Assembly: GCF_964656455.1 (NCBI RefSeq)
Contig: NC_135720.1
Location: 51,610,598 to 51,674,597 of the forward strand
Source of the DNA: Halichoerus grypus
Taxonomy: Eukaryota > Chordata > Mammalia > Carnivora > Phocidae
DNA length: 64,000 nt
Direction: 5' to 3'
Shown here piece after piece: positions 57,840-64,000 of this stretch (positions are counted from its first letter, which is position 1; the number at the start of each line of letters is the position of its first letter). The position numbers and the translations under genes are program-made. The notes beneath the pieces are model-generated. The model worked only from the letters and a program-made list of their open reading frames with translations, searched no databases and was not told the origin of the DNA.

Positions 57840-58262
57840 CCGGACGCCCCTTTCAGTTACAGGCCAGCTTTAGGTGGAGGCGTCCGTCAGCGCTCCCTGC
57901 AGCGAGGCGGCGCTCCTATTCCCCGCAGAGCTGCGCCCGGGCCCTCCTCCTGGCTCCCGGGTGTAGCCCAGGAGCGTGCTGGCAGGATCGGGCTGCAAGG
58001 CGGCCTCCACAGCTTGCGCTGCGCCTGGGCAGGACAGATTGCCGGGACGCGGGAGCGGCTCCGCAGCCAATGCACTTGCCGTATGGGCGAGGTTGCTGTG
58101 CCAACAGTCATCTTCCCCTCCAGAATGTCAGGTGAGGAGGGAGACCGACAGCGCTCGGCCCTCCGCGCCTCCGATGCCGCGCTTTTGTTTCTACCCCCAA
58201 CGGCCCGTACATCCCGTTCTCTGCCCAGGAGCGTCTCGGCCCAAGAAGTTGGCAAATCGGCA
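57840..58262 (+). promoter_or_regulatory. CpG island, orphan promoter candidate
   Basis: By hand count, about 38 CpGs in about 420 bp, with C+G around two thirds, so observed/expected CpG is high and the block meets usual CpG-island criteria. The flanks drop off sharply. A CCAAT box lies at 58067-58071, Sp1-like and GCGC motifs are frequent, and a clean splice donor CAG|GTGAGG occurs at 58131/58132 just after an ATG at 58125. This suggests a + strand first exon of about 60-100 bp ending at 58131. The minus strand is also open for 122 codons here, as GC-rich DNA often is, so direction is not certain. No known gene start is recognised. Confidence 0.65.
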
Positions 58263-58425
58263 AAGTCTCATTTACAAAGTTGGGATCAGAAGACGGAATG
58301 GCTTTCCAGGTTTTGTTCAGACTGTTAAAAGAGATGCCAAAAGATGTCTTTTTTACGTTCAGTTGGCTTCATCTGTTAACGACAACACCAGCTTCATGCT
58401 GGAGGTAACGGATGACACACTGTAA
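57976..58425 (+). other. 149-codon open frame crossing the CpG island, not recognised
   Basis: ATG at 57976, stop at 58423-58425. The first two thirds is Ala/Pro/Arg-rich, as CpG-island DNA gives by chance. The last third (from about residue 88) has a more ordinary composition, including KKLANRQSLIYKVGIRRRNG and a tail FMLEVTDDTL. I recognise no domain. If the donor at 58131/58132 is used, this frame would be cut. It may be a chance frame or a young/uncharacterised coding sequence. Confidence 0.2.
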
Positions 58426-59764
58426 GATCTCGCTGGGTTAATTTTTAAAAGGAAATTGAGGGGGAGGGCCTGAAGTTACTTTCTGCTTGTTTGTTTTTTA
58501 ATGACAAAGCATATTTAGACAGACTAAATGTGGCAAAATAAACAAATAAGTAAATACAAGTTCAGAGACTTCAATTTACTGAAACTCCTTTTAAAAGCAA
58601 GAGGAGACGTGAAAGGCAAAACTTCCACTCAAATTCAAACAGTTTCCAAGGAAAATTCCTGTAACCTTGAAGAATAATAAAGGCTCATGGATATATTTGG
58701 AATTTCTGAATGGTAGGACTGTTTCCCAAGAGCATTTTAAATATCCCAAGTGAAAAATGAGAACAAGGCCTAAATTGTTTGGTAAAGAGCAAAGAACTCT
58801 TTGGTTTAAGAAAAAGAGAGGGAGACTGGAAGAGTCAAAAACGCTACAAAAGGCCTGGAGCTTCCCATGAAATATGAACAACAGTAGTTTTTTGCCAGAA
58901 AACTTTTTACTCAATGCCATATGCAAAGAATGTATGTTGCATTTTTTTTTTTTTTTTTAATCCATCTCATGCCATCTTGCATCCTGCGAGTTTTCCCTTT
59001 GCTTTTTAGTCCTGCACAGGGTGTCAGGGTCTGGGGCTCTGCTGGCGGTCGGGGTGGGGGGAGGTCTGCCGGCACACACAGCCAAGCCCCCTCTCGCATC
59101 TTTGTGGGACTCTAGGCATCGGTAGTTAACAGTCCCATCCCTGCCCAGCTCCCTCCCAATCTTGAGGTGGTTGGGATTTTTCTGCCCTTATCATTCATTC
59201 TCTCCCACATTTCCTAAGCCCCTCAAACCTCAAAATTGAGCATTATCCTGGACCCTAAGTACTGTTCATACTAGGGACACATGGTGGACTGGGGACGCTG
59301 CCTGCCCTCAAGTGCCTTACCCTCCATGGGCCTGGATAGATATCATGTGATACACAGAGAAGGTGAAATCGAAGCCAGCATCATACGATGAAAATACTAA
59401 AGTCCAAGCACTTGGAAATTGTTAAGAAGAGAGCAAATACTTCTAGCAGAAAGGACTGGGGAAGCCCTCATTCAAGCAGCGTGTTGCAAAGGAGAGCTGA
59501 GAGGCGGTTGGGGCTGGGACAGGGAGAGCAGGTGGCAGGAAGGCCAGCCCCGAGGCGGCCTGCGTGTGGCCATACCAAACGGGCTACGGGAGGGGCTGGG
59601 AAGGGCGTTGGAGCCCTGCCATGGGAGGTTTGAACACTGTGATGAGGACTGAGTTGATTCTGGAGGTGAAGTGAGACCAAACCTTTGGGAGCAAAGGAAT
59701 TACGAAGTGCTCAGGACCCATGGGTGGGCTCAGGGCAGCCAGGAGGCCCCTGAATACGTTGCTC
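58426..59764. other. Unique sequence
   Basis: No transposon recognised over 1.3 kb on the right of the CpG island. An 18-base-class T run lies at about 58942-58959. Confidence 0.35.
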
Positions 59765-59776
59765 TGCGCATGCGCA
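59765..59776. promoter_or_regulatory. Perfect NRF1 palindrome
   Basis: TGCGCATGCGCA, an exact match to the NRF1 consensus (YGCGCAYGCGCR) on both strands. NRF1 sites normally lie in CpG-island promoters, but local CpG density here is only moderate. The CpG island lies about 1.5 kb upstream. Confidence 0.6.
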
Positions 59777-61029
59777 GCGGCTAGTGGGGGTGAGCACAAA
59801 TAAGTCTGTAGCTCTCCCTAGCTTCTCCAAAGGCCTCGCTGTTCTGAGGCCACATTCCAGGGCCAGGCTGGAGAAGAGCCTCACCACCACCCTTCTCCCC
59901 AGGCCCCCATCCTCAGCCCAGACACAGGACACAAAAGTCACTTCGTGCCCTCCTTCCTTGGACACAAATCAGCCATTAAAATAGAGACCTGAGGGGGAGG
60001 GGGGCTTCAGACGCAGGTGGCCCCATTGGGCCTCTGGGACGCCCTGGGTTATTAGGTTTCCAAACTACGCAAGGGTGTTTATTTACACCACATTTTAATG
60101 TCAAATGAATGGAGAACTGCAGAATAACTTCTGCCACAAGTTTCAGATTTCAAACTTTCCCCCTTTGGCAACATCATCTTAGTTGTTTGAAACAAGGTAG
60201 CAAACTCCACCCATGATTTCCGGCTCCTCCAGAGGCTCCAAACCAGACCCCAGCCTCTCCTCCTGCCTTCCTGCCCTCACCGCCACCAGCTAGCAACCAA
60301 TAGAAATCCACTGGGCCTTCTGGATTTTTCTTCTTGTGAGAGTAAATGTGACCTCCTCCCCTTCACCCCACTCCTCTTCCGCTCTTCCTCAGCAGGCCAG
60401 GCTGCAAATCTTTTCCTCAGATCCCTTTGCTCTATAGACCACAGTAGTGATGGACTTCTCCAGAACAAAGCCCATGCCCCACCTGAGATTAATTTTGGCT
60501 GTTTTACTACAATCACCACCCATTGTTCCCAAGAGCATACCTTTGCTCATCAGTAGCCCTCTGCCTCTAGAGCTGGGGGCTAAGTATCCCCTGCCTAGGG
60601 CGGCGGGAAATGGGAAAGTGGGAGGGCAAGGGGAGCATGTTTTGGATTCAAGTCAAAGCCCCCACGAAGACTGGAGAGAGAAGGGACGCATCAAAGTGCA
60701 GCTTCTAAAATGGCTTGGCTGATTTGGGAAGTATGGAGGCTAGAAGCCTGAAACACCTTTCAGAAATCTTAGATTGAAAACATGCAAACTGAACAAACAA
60801 GCGTTTCATTACCATGTGCACGTATATGTGCGCACCTCCATCTGCACCTGTCGGCAGGTGTCATTTCTGCCTCGAGCGCCACATAGATGCCCTTCCTCTC
60901 CCTCACCTGACGAGGACCTTGCCGAGTCACCAGGGCACTCCTCCCCCACCCCCAACACACGCAGTCCTAGGTATGGGCCTTGCACATAGCCGGCATCAGT
61001 AATGTGTGCTAAAGAGAGTTTGCTCATTC
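59777..61029. other. Unique sequence
   Basis: No transposon or gene recognised. Confidence 0.35.
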
Positions 61030-61042
61030 AAATGTTTGTTGA

Positions 61043-61238
61043 GGGACACCTGGGTGGCTCAGTCGGTTAAGCATCTGCCTCTGACTCAGGTCTTGATTCC
61101 AAGGATCCTGGGATCGAGTCCTGTGTTGGGCTCTCTGCTCAGGGGGAGTCTGCTTCTCCCGCTCCTTCTGCCCCTCCCCCCTGCTGGTGAGCTCTCTCTC
61201 TCTCATAAATAAATGAAATCTTTAAAACAAAACAAAAA
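61043..61238 (+). mobile_element. CAN-SINE
   Basis: More diverged copy ('ggacacctgggtggctcagt', 'ttaagcatctgcctctgact'). Flanking repeat aaatgtttgttga (61030-61042) / aaatttgtttgttga (about 61238-61252). Confidence 0.93.
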
Positions 61239-61252
61239 AATTTGTTTGTTGA

Positions 61253-61790
61253 AATCTCATTATGTATTGGACACCGCCTCAAACCCTGAAGCCAGCCTTA
61301 GATAAATGTGCTCCAGAAGGCTATCTAATCATGGCAGACATGAAGAGGAGAGCTAACATTTAGATAAAATGACCTAAGACCTAAACAAAGGAGGAAGTAA
61401 ACAAACCAGCAGGCATAGAATGGGTCTGGCAAAACTCTGCTTTGATTGGCAAGGCTAAACTGCTCCTGTTACCTGAGACTGAGGGCAAGGACCTATCCTA
61501 CTTACTTCCTACCCTCCTGGTAGAGCCAAAGGGAAAAGAGAACCATGTCTTAGCCCCATAGGACAACGTTCCTGGACACCAGCCCCTTCCTCTCTCCCAT
61601 CTCGCCTCTGTGGCTTTGGCAGCAATCAAAACACTCACCATCATGGTTTTGCTCAGAAACACAGTAAGGTCAGGACACCCCAGTGTCCTGGGGACAGGTG
61701 CACTGGGACAAAGAAGACAGGAAGAGGTTGAATGGCAGAGAAAATTCAGAGGCAGACGGCAAATTTTTAGAACTTTCCCAAGGTTAAACA
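61253..61790. other. Unique sequence
   Basis: Nothing recognised. Confidence 0.35.
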
Positions 61791-61872
61791 TATACACACA
61801 CCCACGCACACACACACGCACACACACACACACCCCTATCTATCTGTCTGTCTATCCATCCATCCATCCATT
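61791..61872. repeat. Compound (CA)n-(TATC/TGTC/CATC)n microsatellite
   Basis: About 43 bp of CA with CG and CC interruptions, then 'ctatctatctgtctgtctat' and 'ccatccatccatccatt'. Two mutable tracts back to back. Confidence 0.95.
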
Positions 61873-61925
61873 GCTTTTTGCTTTTAGAAGTAAAAATAAA
61901 GAGAAAATAGAGAACTAGAGGATTT

Positions 61926-61952
61926 GGGGGGTGGGAGGCATTGGGGCAGGGG
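61926..61952 (+). repeat. G-quadruplex candidate
   Basis: G runs of 6, 3, 4 and 5 with short loops, the third loop being AGGCATT-like, on the + strand. Confidence 0.6.
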
Positions 61953-63027
61953 GCGGAGCTTCCTATTTTACTATAAACTGTAAATGAAGGACCACAGCTC
62001 TCTCCTCACACTCTCCCCGGGAGCACATCCCCCCTTTGCCCTTCTTACAGAAGTCCCTGGCTTTTATGAGAAAAATAAAACAAAACACATATTACAAAAT
62101 CTGTACAATCCCATCTAATTTGAGTTTCTTTCTGAGTAACTACCATCAGTCCCACACTCGTCACCAAACCCCCCTTCCCCGCAATACTTTCTAATTTTAG
62201 AGCTAAGAGCATGGAACTTGACACTGGATATGTTTCCATTTACCATGAAAGGCATGTTTCTCCACAAACAACTGGAGGGCAGGCTTGGAAAACAGGTTTA
62301 AAGACCAGACTTGTGGAACTTTGGCACGGCAATTTTCTGGAAACCTCTACCATCCCACCAAGAGGCAGGAAGCATCGAGAATGAATATGTGTTCTGGCTT
62401 CTTTCAAATGAAATGATTTAATTTTAAGAGTTTCAATTCATAAAATAGTCCCAGCTAATTTTCCAAGGAAAATGAGCATATTTTGTTTCTCCTCATTCTG
62501 TAAAGAATATTGGGGCCATGAAAAGAATTTATACTGAAGATTTAATTGGGCAATGCCCCCAGTGTCTTTGAAGGAATATAGAATGGTGGGGAAAAAAAAG
62601 CAAGTTTGATGGGGATGGAAACTTCTGTGATTTAGAAATTAGAAATCAGTTTAGCTGCCATGATATTCACAAACAAAAAATAAACTGGAAGAAAATCCTT
62701 TAGCATGTTATGGTTCATTTCCATAGTTTTATAGATTTATAGAATTAGGAGTTATTTCTACAGAAGGAAAAGCGAAGTCTTTATTTGCAAAGCGGATATT
62801 TTCATACCTACATGTATGTCCTCTTTGCCCAAAACTGTGAATCAGCTCCCTTTATTGCCATAAATATACTCAAATTATCAATATTTCCCATTAGTTGGCA
62901 CCTTATCAAAGTCAGAAGTCATGGTCAATGCAGTTAAAAGAAAAAGAAATCACATAGGACTCCTACCCCTTCAGTCTCGCTGTCCCCTCCCTCTCCCCTG
63001 CCTAGCCCCTCTGTCACCTGTCTGTCC
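61953..63027. other. Unique sequence
   Basis: No transposon or gene recognised; AT-rich from about 62380 to 62940. Confidence 0.35.
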
Positions 63028-63047
63028 GGGGGGGAGGGGGGCGAGGG
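63028..63047 (+). repeat. G-quadruplex candidate
   Basis: Runs of 7 G, 6 G and 3 G separated by A and CGA: enough for four GGG tracts with short loops. Confidence 0.7.
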
Positions 63048-64000
63048 CACACATGTCTCCTGGTACACAGGCCCCAGGTACTTGACCTGCTTTTCTTTCC
63101 ATTCCAGAGCTGCTATGGGACAAAGAGCACTTTTCTTCCCCCATGACCAGCTTCTGAGGAAGGCAGGTCTCCTCTGCTCCTCCCTTCTGCCTCATTCCTC
63201 CAAACAAGCAAATAGCAATCAATTCCCCATTGAGTTAAAGAACTTACTGCTAATCCCACTGTAGAAATGGATGGTGGCACCCAAAGTAACAAGCAGGAGG
63301 AAGCCACAACAGCATAAGGAATCTCCCCAGCTCTCCAAGGCATGTCCCTGATTGGAGCCTGACTTTTCCCTTTCTATGCAGCCTCAAGGAGCTTCTTTCA
63401 GGGGATGTTGGATGTTGAGCAAACCTGTGGAGATTAGAGGCCAAGTTAAATTTGATCTGGCTTCCCTGCTGGAAAAATCGATCCAGAGCATTCTTGGCTA
63501 TTGTGGAAGGTATACCTACCCAGGATGCCAGATACTGCTGCTCCTTCATCCTGAGCCCACAGCAGACCCAACCAAACAATCACAGATCTGTTTCCTGGGA
63601 GCCTGGATGAGGCCTCAGAATCCCTCTTAACAAGGTGGTAAAGTGGCCATTATTAGCGGCTCTTTAGATTTGGCCTGTGAGATGAACCTATTTGTCATTC
63701 TCGTCCCACCCTGTCCCATCCTCCGGGTGCTCTGAGTAAGACACATTCATCAGCCAGTTACAAAGTCTGTGTCCACCTTGCAGTAAAGCTTGGCTTCTTT
63801 GCCTCTTAAGGGGCATCTAACAGATAGGCATTTGGCCTTCTTGTCCCCACTCCTCTGCCAGGGTGTGTCAGGCCCAAGGTTTTTAGCAAATCTTCACATT
63901 TACCAAATTAGTGCATACGAATTAGTCAGGGACTAACTCCCTGCCTACAAGAAATCTGAGTCATTTGGTTTCAACATGTAAAAGGAGTTCACCTGATGCA
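63048..64000. other. Unique sequence to window end
   Basis: No repeat recognised. The open frames at 63082-63630 on both strands look like chance frames. Confidence 0.35.

Noticed and set aside
57887..58255. 122-codon minus-strand frame over the CpG island
   Set aside because: Arg/Ala/Pro-rich composition expected by chance in GC-rich DNA. The promoter features noted fit the plus strand better.
1..64000. CRISPR array, operons, phage or plasmid features
   Set aside because: No regularly spaced repeats or dense bacterial-style coding. The repeats are dispersed eukaryotic transposons.
1..64000. tRNA, 5S, U6, 7SK or Y RNA genes
   Set aside because: I looked for their hallmark sequences by eye and saw only tRNA-like A/B-box pieces belonging to CAN-SINEs and MIRs.

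Overview
This window is nuclear DNA from a placental mammal, almost certainly a carnivoran of the arctoid caniform group (bear, panda, seal/walrus or mustelid). The evidence is twenty copies of a tRNA-Lys-derived CAN-SINE, with the head GGGGCGCCTGGGTGGCTCAG and an AATAAA-rich tail. They match neither the dog-type (SINEC_Cf) nor the cat-type consensus as I know them. The group is an inference from SINE subtype; the species cannot be read from the window. No bacterial, organellar or live viral sequence is seen.

The window looks intergenic or deeply intronic. No open frame exceeds about 200 codons, and the longest (on the minus strand near 38.4-39.0 kb) is antisense noise in an old L2 element. 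I recognise no protein-coding gene, tRNA, rRNA, snRNA or miRNA. What can be annotated is layered transposon history, microsatellites and a few possible regulatory sites.

Layout. 0-7 kb: a long L2 LINE entering from the left edge, MIR and other old repeats, a unique block with a small CpG-rich patch at 4.1-4.3 kb, and an L1 3' end split by a SINE. 7.4-10 kb: a MaLR solo LTR, a G-rich purine tract and two MIRs. 10.4-16.6 kb: a nested L1 complex carrying four SINEs, a Tigger-like MITE and two short L1 tails. 16.6-20.9 kb: mostly unique, with CA/TG microsatellites, a CTCF-like site and an L2 fragment. 21-27.5 kb: an L1ME-type 3' end, a hAT-like MITE, then a long antisense L1 broken by three SINEs and an LTR. 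27.5-38 kb: unique DNA with scattered old repeats, MIRs and SINEs. 38.3-41.5 kb: an unusually long antisense L2 containing a SINE, a MER5A and another old repeat. 41.5-50.8 kb: unique DNA, one open frame that could be an exon, a Charlie-like element, MIRs and a MaLR LTR. 50.8-54.1 kb: a carnivore L1 ORF2/3'UTR pseudogene, nested in an older repeat and missing part of its reverse transcriptase. 54.1-64 kb: mainly unique, with a clear CpG island at 57.84-58.26 kb (the only promoter-like feature), a perfect NRF1 palindrome, a compound microsatellite and two G-quadruplex candidates.

No genes are seen working together here. The best candidate for new biology is the orphan CpG island, which may be the first exon of an unrecognised transcript; the 41.9-42.2 kb open frame is a weaker second. 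I found no convincing novel system.
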